Counted from the stretch's first letter, positions 18,828-27,909 are shown. The stretch: DNA of 64,000 bases from Bog-473 sp963828825 (GCA_963828825.1 CAWHGF010000004.1:682001-746000); one strand, 5' to 3'. The notes: generated from the letters alone by a model not told the origin. A program made the numbers and translations.

Positions 18828-19137
18828 AAGAGGATCCCCTCAGAACGGCTTGAGCCGTCGCCAGCACTGTCGACTTCCACCCGAGCAGCACAACGGATGC
18901 CTTGACAGCAGCGCAACGTGAGGTCAAACAAACATCGCACGGCACGCGCCGGGTGGCGGCAAGCTGAGGGGGAGAGACGGGGTCCCATGGCGATCTGTTC
19001 GTGTTGGCGTTCATCATCTGCCTGGGCCGATTCGGAAGTCAAGCAAAATCCGAAGCGTCCAACTGAACTGAGCAGTTCGTTGGTGGGAGGGAGCTTCCCG
19101 CTACTGGCCGGGGGCTGAGTCTCCCGTCGGAGATCTC
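18828..19137. other. Gap of about 310 bases without a gene
   Basis: Upstream of the MFS exporter and downstream of the GNAT-like gene (both minus). I see no protein-like frame, no strong palindrome and no RNA fold. It presumably holds the promoter of the MFS gene near its left end. Confidence 0.5.
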
Positions 19138-20262
19138 TTAGAGCGCCGTCACCAGCGGGATGCTCGTGGCGGATAAGCCTTCACTCGTCATTCCTGGCGG
19201 CGGGTCATGGGTCCGCAGCACGGGCTGGCCAGCCGCCTCCATGTCTGCGACGACGTATTCGAGCAGCGCGGCGCCGTGGGGAGATGCCACCACCACTTCG
19301 TGGCTCAACGCGGTGGCCTTGCGTAGACATTGCAGTCGGAGAACGTCCCCGGCCGCCTCGTTGTTGGGAAAGATGCCCGAGTAGGACAGCTTGAGCTCCT
19401 CGAGTGATTCGCTCACGTGCGCCGACTCGGGCCGGTGCAGCGGGAGGTCAACATAGAGGGCGTCGACGCCATCGGAGAACAGGCGGGAGCGCTCTGCATC
19501 GACCCGGGCCGTCAGGTCGTCGCCCGCCTGGCTCACGGTAAGTATGGCGACGTTGTCGCCGGGTCGGGTCTGAACATGGAGCTGCGAGCTTGAGGGAAGA
19601 TCGGCGCGGACCGGGGCATCGGCGAGTTGGGACCGAAAGGCACAGATCTCGATCGTGTCCCGCACGATCTCCCGATGACGACTCGGCGCATACAGCCTGC
19701 GTTCCTTACCCGGCCGCATGCGGAGGAAGAAGAGAGCGGCCGATTGCCGGCCGGGACTCGGCGCCGACACGCTGTTGTCAACTGACTCGGGGATGAAGCC
19801 GAGCAAGAACCCGGTCTCGTGCCCGCCGAGGTCGAGCAGGGCCTGCTGGCTGTAGGGATGGGCAGCGGTGGCTTCGCTGTACATGCCGACAAGCCCGCGC
19901 GACGTCACCCACTCGACCAGATACCGCTTCACCGCCGTAAAGACGTGCCGTCCTCGGGCTGCTGGCAGCGTCAGCGCTTGGCCGGCGTGACCAACGACGT
20001 CCTCTGGAGCAGCGAGCGAGAGGCCGGAATGACACAGCAGCTCACCGTCGGATGTCTCGGCGATCGCGGAGATCAGGAGGCCCGCCGAGATCCTCCTTGC
20101 CACTTCATCGGCGTCGTAAGCCCACAGAACGGGATACGTCTCACCGTACACAGCCCGGACAGCATCGCCGAGGCGGGCCGATTCGGAGGCGCCGAGCATG
20201 CGTATTTGGATGTCACCGACCCACACGGGATCTGGTGTCGGGGGTTCACCAGCCGGCGCCAT
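19138..20262 (-). CDS. GNAT-like acetyltransferase, two-part protein
   Basis: 374 residues. The first half matches a GNAT fold: a strand ISAIAETSDGELLCHSGLSL, then the acetyl-CoA loop region LPAARGRHVFTAVKRYLVEW, then the YSQQALLDLGGHETGFLLGF end found in this family. The second half (about 190-374) has alternating strands and helices and could be a second, degenerate acetyltransferase domain. Similar bifunctional GNAT proteins are common in actinobacteria and cyanobacteria, with unknown substrates. The frame is intact, divergent from the protease gene. Confidence 0.65.
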   Translation of the reverse strand: MAPAGEPPTPDPVWVGDIQIRMLGASESARLGDAVRAVYGETYPVLWAYDADEVARRISAGLLISAIAETSDGELLCHSGLSLAAPEDVVGHAGQALTLPAARGRHVFTAVKRYLVEWVTSRGLVGMYSEATAAHPYSQQALLDLGGHETGFLLGFIPESVDNSVSAPSPGRQSAALFFLRMRPGKERRLYAPSRHREIVRDTIEICAFRSQLADAPVRADLPSSSQLHVQTRPGDNVAILTVSQAGDDLTARVDAERSRLFSDGVDALYVDLPLHRPESAHVSESLEELKLSYSGIFPNNEAAGDVLRLQCLRKATALSHEVVVASPHGAALLEYVVADMEAAGQPVLRTHDPPPGMTSEGLSATSIPLVTAL

Positions 20263-20467
20263 GGAGACATGCTAGGCAGGGTCGTTGGCCGAACTTCCAG
20301 ACCCGCATGGCCCATACCTTTGCGTCCTCAGGGCGAGCCTGGTTCACCGCTGGTCCGGGGTTCATGGCTCCATAACATTTGCGTGCCACGATGTCATTGT
20401 GAAGGCGCGACATCGCCGTGCATGGGCGCGGAGCGGCCCCGCGAAAGGAACGGCTCGGACGAAATGC

Positions 20468-21499
20468 ATGAGAGGGACCATCGCTGTGGCAACCGCCGCC
20501 CTTCTCGGCATCGGCCTCGCAGCAATCCCGGTCACGGGGACAACGGCGGCGCTTGCGGGGTCCCTTTCTTCGGTTTCTGTCCCAGTCTCAGTGCTCGGGG
20601 GCCAGGGCGCGCCAGGAGGCGCTTCTCCCACGGTGCAGATCACGGTCGGCGGATGGGGACCTCTACGCGTCGTCCTCGATACCGGGTCCTCGGGCCTCCA
20701 CGTCTTCGCCGGCGCGGTGAATGCCGGATCCGGGGTGACCGTGACCAATCAAGCGACCAATATCACCTACTCGGGCGGCTACCGGTTCAAAGGGGTCGTT
20801 GCATCCGCCGTTATGCAACTCGGAGCAGCGAAGACAACCGGACCCGTTTCGTTTGCGCTCGTACAAAGTGCCACGTGTATCGCCTCGAAGCCGGATTGCC
20901 CAGCGGCCAACGGAATCGAGGGATTCGAGTCGGACCGGGGTGTTGACGGCATCCTCGGCATCGGAATGCAGAGTAGCCAGGGAGCTGTGACGAGTCCCAT
21001 CCTCGGCATGGCTGGGTCACTGAGTAGGAGGTGGAGTCTGCATCTCGACGGGAGCTCGGGAGAGCTCGTCCTGGGCGGTCGAGTGATCGGCAGCGGGAAG
21101 CTCGTCGCGCGGTTCCAGCTTCAGCCCGATGGAACGTCCGACGGCCATCCGCTGTGGGGGGACAGCAAAATCCCGTTGTGCCTGTCGGCTGGGTCGATTG
21201 ATGCGTGCGTACCAGCACTCTTCGACTCAGGAACGCCCGAAGTCCAGATCTCGGGATCGCCTCTCAATCAAGTCCCAGTCGTGCCGGGAACCAGCCAGGT
21301 TGTCTCTGGAACGCCGATCGCGGTTGCCTCGAGTGGCGAGCCGCCCTTCTGGTCCTTCACGGCAGGGAGCGAGAAGTCTGCGGACTTCGTGCGAGTCATC
21401 AGTGATCAGAGCCCATTCTTCAATAGTGGCGTGCAAGCGTTCTATAACTTCACCATCACGTACAACGCGAAGAAGGGTCGTGTGGCGTTGGCGACTTGA
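20468..21499 (+). CDS. Secreted pepsin-like aspartic protease
   Basis: 343 residues from the ATG at 20468, with a Sec-type signal peptide (hydrophobic 5-22, Ala-Leu-Ala near 28-30). The two catalytic motifs of a pepsin-fold protease are present: VVLDTGSSG (Asp71) and ALFDSGTPE (Asp253), about 180 residues apart, as in two-lobed enzymes. Cys pairs in each half could form disulfides. Such pepsin-like proteins are uncommon in bacteria. A GTG at 20399 would add 23 basic residues and is possible. It acts outside the cell if active. No processing or regulatory partner is nearby. Confidence 0.75.
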   Translation: MRGTIAVATAALLGIGLAAIPVTGTTAALAGSLSSVSVPVSVLGGQGAPGGASPTVQITVGGWGPLRVVLDTGSSGLHVFAGAVNAGSGVTVTNQATNITYSGGYRFKGVVASAVMQLGAAKTTGPVSFALVQSATCIASKPDCPAANGIEGFESDRGVDGILGIGMQSSQGAVTSPILGMAGSLSRRWSLHLDGSSGELVLGGRVIGSGKLVARFQLQPDGTSDGHPLWGDSKIPLCLSAGSIDACVPALFDSGTPEVQISGSPLNQVPVVPGTSQVVSGTPIAVASSGEPPFWSFTAGSEKSADFVRVISDQSPFFNSGVQAFYNFTITYNAKKGRVALAT

Positions 21500-21709
21500 C
21501 CCCGGCGGGGCCTGTCGCTTCCAACAGTGGAACGGTGTTGTACGAACGGACCTTTTTGGTCATTACTCAAGTCGTGAATTTGTCGAGCATCCCGGGTGAG
21601 CCCCGTATGCAGGATTGATGACACTGTACGTTGCCGTCCCTTACAGCCCAAGAACCGGGCTCGAGGGTAGAGGTCGCCGGGGCTCCCGCACTCGGCGCCG
21701 CGTGGAGAA

Positions 21710-22357
21710 TCAGCGGCCAGAAGAGCGGGACGTCACATATATCCTCTTGGATTCATGCTCATTGGGAAGCGGGTCGCGATAGCGGACGTCTTCAACCACA
21801 AACGATTGGCTCTGAAGTTCGTCGAGAAGTTCGTCATTCCTGTAGAGGGTGCCTCCGACAGTCTCTGTGTGATGGCCCAGGAACTCGCTGCTGTAGACCT
21901 CTGATTCACCGAGGTGGGTTGCGACCACGAACAGTCCAGCCGGTTTGAGAAGTCTGCGGATCTCAGCCAACGCGATTCCGAGCGCCGATCGTGGGAGGTG
22001 ATGAATGGAGTAGAACGCGACAACCCCAGAGAACGACTCTGACCCGAAGGGAGCGGAACGCATATCACCGCACGCGAGGCTGCGGTTCCCGGTGCGTCGC
22101 CGTGCAACAAAGAGCATCTGGAGAGCCAGGTCCAGGCCGACCACCCGAAGGCCACGCTCGGTGAGGTACTGGCCGACCTGGCCGGGTCCGCACCCAAGGT
22201 CGAGGACTAGCGAGCTTTCGCCTGACCGTTCGGCTACCGAATCGAGCACCTCTCGATCTATCGGGAGGCGTAGGAGGTCGTCGGCGAATGCCTCTTCATA
22301 GTCTTCCGCGGTGACGTCGTAGGCGGCTCTTACCGCTGCCACATCGAAGGGCCCCAT
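21710..22357 (-). CDS. Class I SAM-dependent methyltransferase (UbiE/MenG-like)
   Basis: 215 residues. Motif I LVLDLGCGPGQVGQYL, post-I VVGLDLALQML, motif II near GDMRSAPFGSESF, and the YSIHHLPR segment are typical of Methyltransf_11/25 proteins. The N-terminus (AAYDVTAEDYEEAF) is the usual small-molecule methyltransferase cap. No linked biosynthetic gene suggests the substrate. Intact. Confidence 0.8.
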   Translation of the reverse strand: MGPFDVAAVRAAYDVTAEDYEEAFADDLLRLPIDREVLDSVAERSGESSLVLDLGCGPGQVGQYLTERGLRVVGLDLALQMLFVARRRTGNRSLACGDMRSAPFGSESFSGVVAFYSIHHLPRSALGIALAEIRRLLKPAGLFVVATHLGESEVYSSEFLGHHTETVGGTLYRNDELLDELQSQSFVVEDVRYRDPLPNEHESKRIYVTSRSSGR

Positions 22358-22444
22358 GACCGGAAGTCTGGACCCATCCGATCATCACGACCAACGCTCT
22401 CATGACCGCGATGGTCTGCCCAGGCCTGATTGATCGCTGACTAC

Positions 22445-22693
22445 GACTGACGCCCCTCGTCATCGCCAGAGATGCGCACCCACAATCGCGCCCATGCGTC
22501 TTGGAGAGGCTGGCGAGGTGAGCCGCGCTGTACGGGACGGTGGAGCCGAAAAGAAAGCAGAAGCCCCGCTGTTGCCTTGGCTGCCCTGTGCAGCGATCGG
22601 CGCGTCGACCTCTGGAGTTCGGACACCACCGATGACGTTTCCGTTTGCGTCAAGCTTGTACTTTTCTTCGAGCTGGATCTCCGTGATCTCCAA
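22445..22693 (-). pseudogene. C-terminal remnant of an Abhydrolase_10-type protein
   Basis: The first 37 codons after 22693 read MEITEIQLEEKYKLDANGNV followed by IGGVRTPEVDAPIA. This matches the distinctive NGN-x-x-GGVRTP-x-VD-x-P segment near the end of large alpha/beta-hydrolase-domain proteins. A second frame then encodes FCFLFGSTVPYSAAHLASL, another segment of the same C-terminus, so at least one indel separates them. The upstream catalytic part is absent. The remnant begins directly after the UspA stop codon, as if a deletion fused the two. It is not expected to be functional. Confidence 0.5.
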
Positions 22694-23212
22694 TCAGGGC
22701 ACGACAACGACGATGGGTGCATCGCGTCGTCCGACCAGTCGTCGACCCAGGGAGCCGGCGAGATGGTGGCGAGCCTTTGCAGATCTCCCAACGACGATCA
22801 GATCGGCATGATCGTCATCAGCAATCCGTATAAGCTCCTTGGCCGTGTCCCCATGCGTATGGACGAAGGTGAGTTCGACCTCATGCTCACGCGCGTACCC
22901 GCGGACCTGACGGCACAGCTCCTGCGCCTGATCGTTCATCGTCTGTTGGATTTCTCCGTAGGCGCTGGCGCCGGTAAGAGTGGCGGTCGCAGCGACCGAC
23001 ACGGCAGTCGACGTTGGACCCACGAACACGGCGACGGTGCGGCCCCCGAGACGCTTCGTTTCTCCGCAGGCCCACCAGAAGGCATCCCATGACGTGTCGG
23101 ACCCGTCGATCCCCACGACAACGACAGCGGTAGCGGTGCTGCAAAAGGCGTCCTGGTCACGGTCCCCATGGCGCAGGCCAGGGTCCATTTCGTCAGAGTG
23201 CGCCATGATCAC
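22694..23212 (-). CDS. Universal stress protein (UspA family)
   Basis: Single Usp domain, about 172 residues, starting from the GTG at 23212, which overlaps the TGA of the MarR gene by four bases (ATGTGATC), so the two are translationally coupled. Strand 1 reads VVVVGIDGSDTSWDAF. The ATP-loop near the end reads VVGRSAKARHHLAGSLG, with Ala in place of the second Gly of the usual G-x2-G-x9-GS. The final strand is APIVVVVP. It likely binds ATP and acts in stress survival. Controlled by the MarR protein upstream through the palindrome at 23,736. Confidence 0.8.
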   Translation of the reverse strand: MIMAHSDEMDPGLRHGDRDQDAFCSTATAVVVVGIDGSDTSWDAFWWACGETKRLGGRTVAVFVGPTSTAVSVAATATLTGASAYGEIQQTMNDQAQELCRQVRGYAREHEVELTFVHTHGDTAKELIRIADDDHADLIVVGRSAKARHHLAGSLGRRLVGRRDAPIVVVVP

Positions 23213-23727
23213 ATGTGGGTCTCGCCAGATATGGAACGAGTCGAGCCGTTGAATCGGGTTCGTCGCTTTTCATCCAGTTTCTCGATGTGTTCGAGAGCTG
23301 GGATCACGGCAGCCAGAGCATCCGCTTCGTCTGCGGGAAGTTCCTCGATGAGCTGCATGAAGGCCTCCACACCGGCTTGCCGTCTGGCTCTGATGTAATC
23401 CGAACCTTCGGAGGTGAGGGCAACGAGAGCAACGCGTCTGTCGGTGCGGTCTGTGTGCCTCTCGACGAGGCCAGAACGTTGCAGCGCGTTCACGAGTGCA
23501 GTCATGGACGGCTGCATCACGCCTTCGGATGCGGCCAGGTCGGTGATGCGGCGTGGCCCCGTTCGTTCCAGGGTTGCCAGCGTCGACAATGACGTCAGGC
23601 TTATGTCGCGGGGCTGACTCCTCACCGCGGCGGCCATGAGGCCGTACAGCGCTTGACCGACTGCCCGACTCTCGGTTCTCCGGGTCCTTCGGGGAACTCG
23701 GACGTTGGTGCGCATGCCTCTGAGCAT
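23209..23727 (-). CDS. MarR-family regulator of the UspA operon
   Basis: Winged-helix repressor of about 170 residues. The HTH reads RRITDLAASEGVMQPSMTAL and the wing region ERHTDRTDRRVALVALT. The long C-terminal helix would form the dimer. Start: ATG at 23727 (or 23715). The perfect palindrome GTATATAG-N6-CTATATAC ends 9 bases upstream of the first, so autoregulation is very likely. The gene is first in a coupled pair with the universal stress protein. The inducer is unknown; MarR proteins often sense phenolics or oxidants. Confidence 0.85.
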   Translation of the reverse strand: MLRGMRTNVRVPRRTRRTESRAVGQALYGLMAAAVRSQPRDISLTSLSTLATLERTGPRRITDLAASEGVMQPSMTALVNALQRSGLVERHTDRTDRRVALVALTSEGSDYIRARRQAGVEAFMQLIEELPADEADALAAVIPALEHIEKLDEKRRTRFNGSTRSISGETHM

Positions 23728-23735
23728 AGGACTAT

Positions 23736-23757
23736 GTATATAGGTTTGTCTATATAC
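23736..23757. promoter_or_regulatory. Perfect palindromic MarR operator, GTATATAG-N6-CTATATAC
   Basis: Two 8-bp arms with no mismatch around GTTTGT, very AT-rich against a high-GC background, 9-30 bases before the MarR start. The TATATA in the arms can double as the -10 element, so repressor binding would block RNA polymerase directly. Confidence 0.7.
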
Positions 23758-24092
23758 AAGATCAATGAGGCTCTTGCCGGGGTGAGAGCGAAGGGCCCCC
23801 GCAGTCGCCGCGCCTTGAGGTGACCTGGCGAATCCGCACGCCTTCCTCCACGATGCCAAGGCAATGCGCCGGGGGGGATTCGGTCGCCGCAGGTCGCCGC
23901 AGCGGTCGCCAATACGGTGACAGCTCGACCATCTCGTAACGGCAGCGGCGTCAGCGGGCAAAGGGCCCAACGTGTCATCGTCGACGGGCTCGTCGAGCTG
24001 CGGCCTGGTGCTTGACTGTTCAAGTCGTTCGGCAAGTCCCCGTCCATCCGGGCAAGCGACGCCCACTTGGCTTTTTCTATCATTAGCGTCAT
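23758..24092. other. Divergent gap between MarR and ArsR genes
   Basis: About 335 bases. No protein-like frame is supported. It holds the promoter region of the MarR-UspA pair on the left and of the ArsR remnant on the right. I see no further clear palindrome. Confidence 0.45.
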
Positions 24093-24532
24093 ATGCACGA
24101 TTCGCAGGACTTTGAGGTGCCGACCGAGGCCCAGGTCGAGATCGCGAGCAACGCCTTCCGTCTGCTGGCCGACCCGACTCGGATCAAGCTGCTCCGGGCC
24201 TTGCACCAGGGCGAGTCCTCGGTGTCGGGGCTGGCCGACCTCGTGGCGGCCTCGCCCACTCCGGTATCCCAGCACCTCTCCAAGCTGCGCTGGGACAAGC
24301 TCGTGCGGGTCCGTCGGGAAGGCACCTACGCCTACTACTCGGCAGCAATGACCACGTGGCCCAGCTGCCGGCCGAGGCGGTCTTTCACGCCGACCACCAG
24401 GTCCTCGGCCTGTCTGACCACCCAGTCGGCCGCCGCCGGCTCCGCCACGACGCGGCTGAGGTGATGCGTCGTGGTCTTGTCGAGACTACGCGCCTCGTAC
24501 CTATCAACCGTCGCGAGCGGCGGCGGCCATGA
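24093..24532 (+). pseudogene. ArsR/SmtB-family metal-type repressor, frameshifted
   Basis: The winged-helix domain is intact: FRLLADPTRIKLLRAL, then the recognition helix ASPTPVSQHLSKLRWDKLV, and the wing VRREGTYAYYSAA. Near 24,343 the correct frame changes. The expected continuation NDHVAQLPAEAVFHADHQVL, which carries His and Asp residues of the metal-site helix, is read in another frame that ends at 24532. Without it the protein stops at 24464 with a nonsense tail. The gene lies directly upstream of the MgtE-like and NRAMP genes, so it likely controlled metal transport. A one-base assembly error is a real alternative here. Confidence 0.7.
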
Positions 24533-24547
24533 GCTATCACTGGGGGC

Positions 24548-25816
24548 ATGATGGTGGCGACTGAGCTCATTCACCTCTCCGGCGTGATCAACCGGCCTCT
24601 CGTCGACCGGAACGGTGACCGACTCGGGCGTGTCCGCGACCTCATCGTGCGAATCGGGGACAGCCCGCATCCACCGATTGTCGGTGCGGTCGTCACGATC
24701 GCTGGACGTGATCTCTTCGTGCCCGTGCGCAAGATCTCTGCCATCGAGCCCGGACGGGTCAGGTTCGACGGCGACCGGGTCGACCTACGCCGCTTCGAGC
24801 GCCGGCCTGGCGAGCTGCTCTTGGCCCAGGACCTCAAGGCCCGCCATCTCATCAATTTCGTAGGCGGCCGACTGATCCGGGCCAACGAGATCGAGCTGTC
24901 CCGAAACAACGGCGGCTGGGAGGTCATGGGGGTCGACCCCTCGACGCGGGGTGTGCTCCGTCGCCTGCTGCCGGGCCGCCTGGGGCAGCGTACCCGTGCG
25001 GGGGGCATCGTCGACTGGGGCAGTATCGAGCCATTCGTCTCCCACGTGCCGTCCGCCCACCTGCGCATCCCCTATCGCAAGCTGGCCCGGCTGCACCCGG
25101 CCCAGATCGCGGACCTCGTTGAGGCGGCCTCTCACGAGGAGGGTGAAGAGATCATCGAGGCCGTCGGACAGGACCGCGAACTCGAGGCCGACGTCTTCGA
25201 GGAACTCGACCCCGAGCACCAGGTCGAGTTCATCGAGGCCCGCTCCGACGCCGATGCCGCCAAGGTGCTCGGATCGATGGCGGCAGACGACGCGGCGGAT
25301 CTGATCACCGAGATCGATCAGGATCGCCGGTCCCCGATCCTCGAACTCCTGCCCGAACCCCAGCGCCGCAAGGTGCGTTCGCTGTTGAGCTACAACCCCG
25401 AGACGGCGGGCGGGCTCATGAGTCTCGACTTTGTTCTCGTACCCGAAACCTCGACGGTGACCGACGCCCTTGAGGCGATCCGTTCCAGTACGGCGCCGCG
25501 GGAGGCACTGAGCGTCGTCTTCGTCGCCGATGCCCAGGGTCACCCGAGCGGCTCGGTGTCCGCCGTGCACCTGATCCAGGCGCCCGCCGATGCTCCGCTT
25601 TCGGCCGTGTCGACGGAAGGTCTGGAGCACGTCCATCCCGACTGGGACCTGGGCGCAGTTGTCCGAAAGATGTCCGACTTCAATCTGACGGTCGCACCGG
25701 TACTCGACCACGAGCACGGGTCGATCATGGGGGTGATCACGGTCGACGACGTCCTCGAGCTGCTGTTGCCGTCGGGATTCCGACGCGACTACGGCGTGAC
25801 GGCGGTCGAGGAGTGA
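24548..25816 (+). CDS. PRC-barrel / MgtE-N / CBS protein without a membrane pore
   Basis: 422 residues and soluble throughout. Residues 1-75 and about 90-150 are PRC-barrel-like (NGDRLGRVRDLIVRI; then KARHLINFVGGRLIRANEIEL). Residues about 185-290 are the MgtE N-domain (LHPAQIADLVEAASHEEGEE), followed by two CBS domains (about 295-420) ending in GVITVDDVLELLLP. In MgtE these domains sense Mg2+ and gate the channel, but here the membrane domain is absent. The next gene, 256 bases downstream on the same strand, is an NRAMP-type transporter. I infer that this protein is a Mg2+ (or nucleotide) sensor that controls it. Confidence 0.85.
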   Translation: MMVATELIHLSGVINRPLVDRNGDRLGRVRDLIVRIGDSPHPPIVGAVVTIAGRDLFVPVRKISAIEPGRVRFDGDRVDLRRFERRPGELLLAQDLKARHLINFVGGRLIRANEIELSRNNGGWEVMGVDPSTRGVLRRLLPGRLGQRTRAGGIVDWGSIEPFVSHVPSAHLRIPYRKLARLHPAQIADLVEAASHEEGEEIIEAVGQDRELEADVFEELDPEHQVEFIEARSDADAAKVLGSMAADDAADLITEIDQDRRSPILELLPEPQRRKVRSLLSYNPETAGGLMSLDFVLVPETSTVTDALEAIRSSTAPREALSVVFVADAQGHPSGSVSAVHLIQAPADAPLSAVSTEGLEHVHPDWDLGAVVRKMSDFNLTVAPVLDHEHGSIMGVITVDDVLELLLPSGFRRDYGVTAVEE

Positions 25817-26072
25817 TCGTGTTCCGGCGACGAAGACCCAGTCCGACCGCCTGCCTACGCAACGCCTGCGCGTCGCGCTAGCCGATCGATCACCCGAGCC
25901 GATTCGGCGCGGCGCTTCCCGCCGGCTCCACCAGCACCGTGAAGTACGACTTGAGTCTCTCCGAGTGGGCGTCGCGCACGACCACCTCCGACTCGATGGA
26001 TGACGAACCGAAGCGCGACATGACCAAATCCGGTTGCGGCGCGAGGCACAAGGACGCAAGAGGGAGGTGAGC

Positions 26073-27707
26073 ATGGCCGACACACCGGACTCCGAGCACC
26101 GTACAGCGGTGCTCGACGCAGCCCACGTCGGCGACATCCAGGGGGCGTTCGGCACCATCCGCCAGCACGACACCGGATCGCGGCGGTCGTGGACGGCGCG
26201 CCTCTTGACCCTCCTTGCCATCATGGGGCCCGGGCTGATCGTGATGGTCGGCGACAACGACGCTGGCGGCGTCTCCACCTACGCGCAGGCGGGTCAGAAC
26301 TTCGGCCTCACCCTCTTGTGGACCCTCCCGCTGCTGATTCCGGTCCTCATCGTGAACCAGGAGATGGTGGTGCGTCTCGGAGCGGTCACCGGCGTAGGCC
26401 ACGCCCGGCTCATCAACGAGCGATTCGGCAAATTCTGGGGCATGTTCTCTGTCGGGGACCTCTTCATTCTCAATTTCCTGACCATCGCGACCGAGTTCAT
26501 CGGCGTCAGCCTCGCCCTCGGTTACTTCGGTGTGAGCGAGTACATCTCTGTACCCATCGCCGCGGTGAGTCTTGTCGCCATGACCGCCACAGGCAGCTTC
26601 CGGCGCTGGGAGCGCTTCATGTTCGTTTTCATCTTCGCGAACTTCCTTGTGATCCCCCTCGCCGTCATGAGCCACCCGCCGGCGGGCCCGTTCTTCAAGG
26701 GCTTCGTGACCCCGGGCGTGCAGGGCGGTTTCAACTCCACCTCCGTACTGCTGATCATCGCAATCGTGGGCACGACCGTCGCCCCTTGGCAGCTCTTCTT
26801 CCAGCAATCGAACATTGTGGACAAGCGCATCACACCGCGCTGGATCAACTACGAACGAGCCGACACGGTCGTCGGCTCGCTGGTCGTGGTCTTTGCCGCC
26901 TCTTTGCTCATCGCGGTACCCACCGCAGCGTTCGCTCACACCCACCTCTTCGGCCAGTTCACCAACGCCGGCGGTGTGGCCGAAGGCCTCAAGCACTATG
27001 TCGGCAGTGCGGCCGGAACCATTTTCGCCATCGTGCTGTTGAACGCCTCCATCATCGGTGCTGCCGCGGTGACTTTGTCCACGTCGTACGCCTTCGGTGA
27101 CGTGTTCGGGGCGCGGCACTCCCTGCATCGCTCATGGCGGGAGGCGAAGTTCTTCTACGGCGCCTTTACTAGCATGGTCGTCCTCGCCGCCGGCATCGTG
27201 ATCATCCCCGGCGCCCCGCTTGGCGTCATCACGACCGGGGTCCAAGCGCTGGCCGGCGTGCTGCTTCCCTCGGCCACCGTTTTCTTGCTGCTGCTCTGCA
27301 ACGACAAGGACGTGTTAGGGCCCTGGGTGAACCGACGGTGGCTCAACGCCGTGGCAGGCGTCATCGTCTCCATTCTCTTGATGATGTCGTTCGTGCTCAT
27401 GATCACGACGCTCTTCACGACCGTTAACGTCAACGACCTAGCCTTCGTTCTCGGGGGCATTCTGCTCGTCGTCTACCTGATCGGTGGTGTTGCGATGCTT
27501 CGTAACCGGCATGCCCGCCCGCCACGGGTCGTGGTCTCGCCCGAGGAGAAGTCGAACTGGCGCATGCCGCCGCTGAACCTGCTTAACCGACCCACGTGGT
27601 CCCGGGGACGGGTGATGGGCATGTACGCACTGCGCGCCTATTTGGTCGTCGCCGTCGTCCTCCTGCTGGTGAAGGCGATTGAACTCGGCGTGAACGGCAA
27701 GGGCTGA
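26073..27707 (+). CDS. NRAMP-family divalent metal transporter, atypical ion site
   Basis: 544 residues, about 11 helices. The ATG at 26073 follows AGGGAGGTGA. Helix 1 carries DNDAGG (61-66) where manganese/iron NRAMPs have DPGN. Helix 6 has GTTVAPWQ (233-240) where the usual motif is A-x-x-MPHN, so the Met that selects against hard ions is Ala. Both changes suggest a different ion, perhaps Mg2+. An approximately 35-residue cytosolic tail precedes helix 1. It is probably co-transcribed with the MgtE-like sensor and the ArsR remnant. Confidence 0.85.
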   Translation: MADTPDSEHRTAVLDAAHVGDIQGAFGTIRQHDTGSRRSWTARLLTLLAIMGPGLIVMVGDNDAGGVSTYAQAGQNFGLTLLWTLPLLIPVLIVNQEMVVRLGAVTGVGHARLINERFGKFWGMFSVGDLFILNFLTIATEFIGVSLALGYFGVSEYISVPIAAVSLVAMTATGSFRRWERFMFVFIFANFLVIPLAVMSHPPAGPFFKGFVTPGVQGGFNSTSVLLIIAIVGTTVAPWQLFFQQSNIVDKRITPRWINYERADTVVGSLVVVFAASLLIAVPTAAFAHTHLFGQFTNAGGVAEGLKHYVGSAAGTIFAIVLLNASIIGAAAVTLSTSYAFGDVFGARHSLHRSWREAKFFYGAFTSMVVLAAGIVIIPGAPLGVITTGVQALAGVLLPSATVFLLLLCNDKDVLGPWVNRRWLNAVAGVIVSILLMMSFVLMITTLFTTVNVNDLAFVLGGILLVVYLIGGVAMLRNRHARPPRVVVSPEEKSNWRMPPLNLLNRPTWSRGRVMGMYALRAYLVVAVVLLLVKAIELGVNGKG

Positions 27708-27721
27708 CCTCCGTCCGGAGG
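27708..27721 (+). terminator. Weak hairpin after the NRAMP gene
   Basis: CCTCC and GGAGG pair over 5 bp around GTCC, starting at the stop codon. No T-run follows, so terminator function is doubtful. Confidence 0.2.
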
Positions 27722-27909
27722 ACATCCAAAGGAATCCTTCGGCCGGCACTCGCACCGCAGCGAGGCCCGATTGGTCCGAAGACACGACGGATCGGCTGGA
27801 GTCACGACCAATTCACGGCACTGTGACAGATGGGCACAACGGACTGCACGGGTGGAGAAGCGTCAGCACAAGTGAGTTTGACTCATGCGGCCCTGGTTTC
27901 GTCCCACAC

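Noticed and set aside
25890..27128. Minus-strand frame of 412 codons opposite the NRAMP gene
   Set aside because: Composition is antisense noise. Only its last 43 codons (25890-26021), outside NRAMP, look faintly protein-like, without a ribosome binding site.
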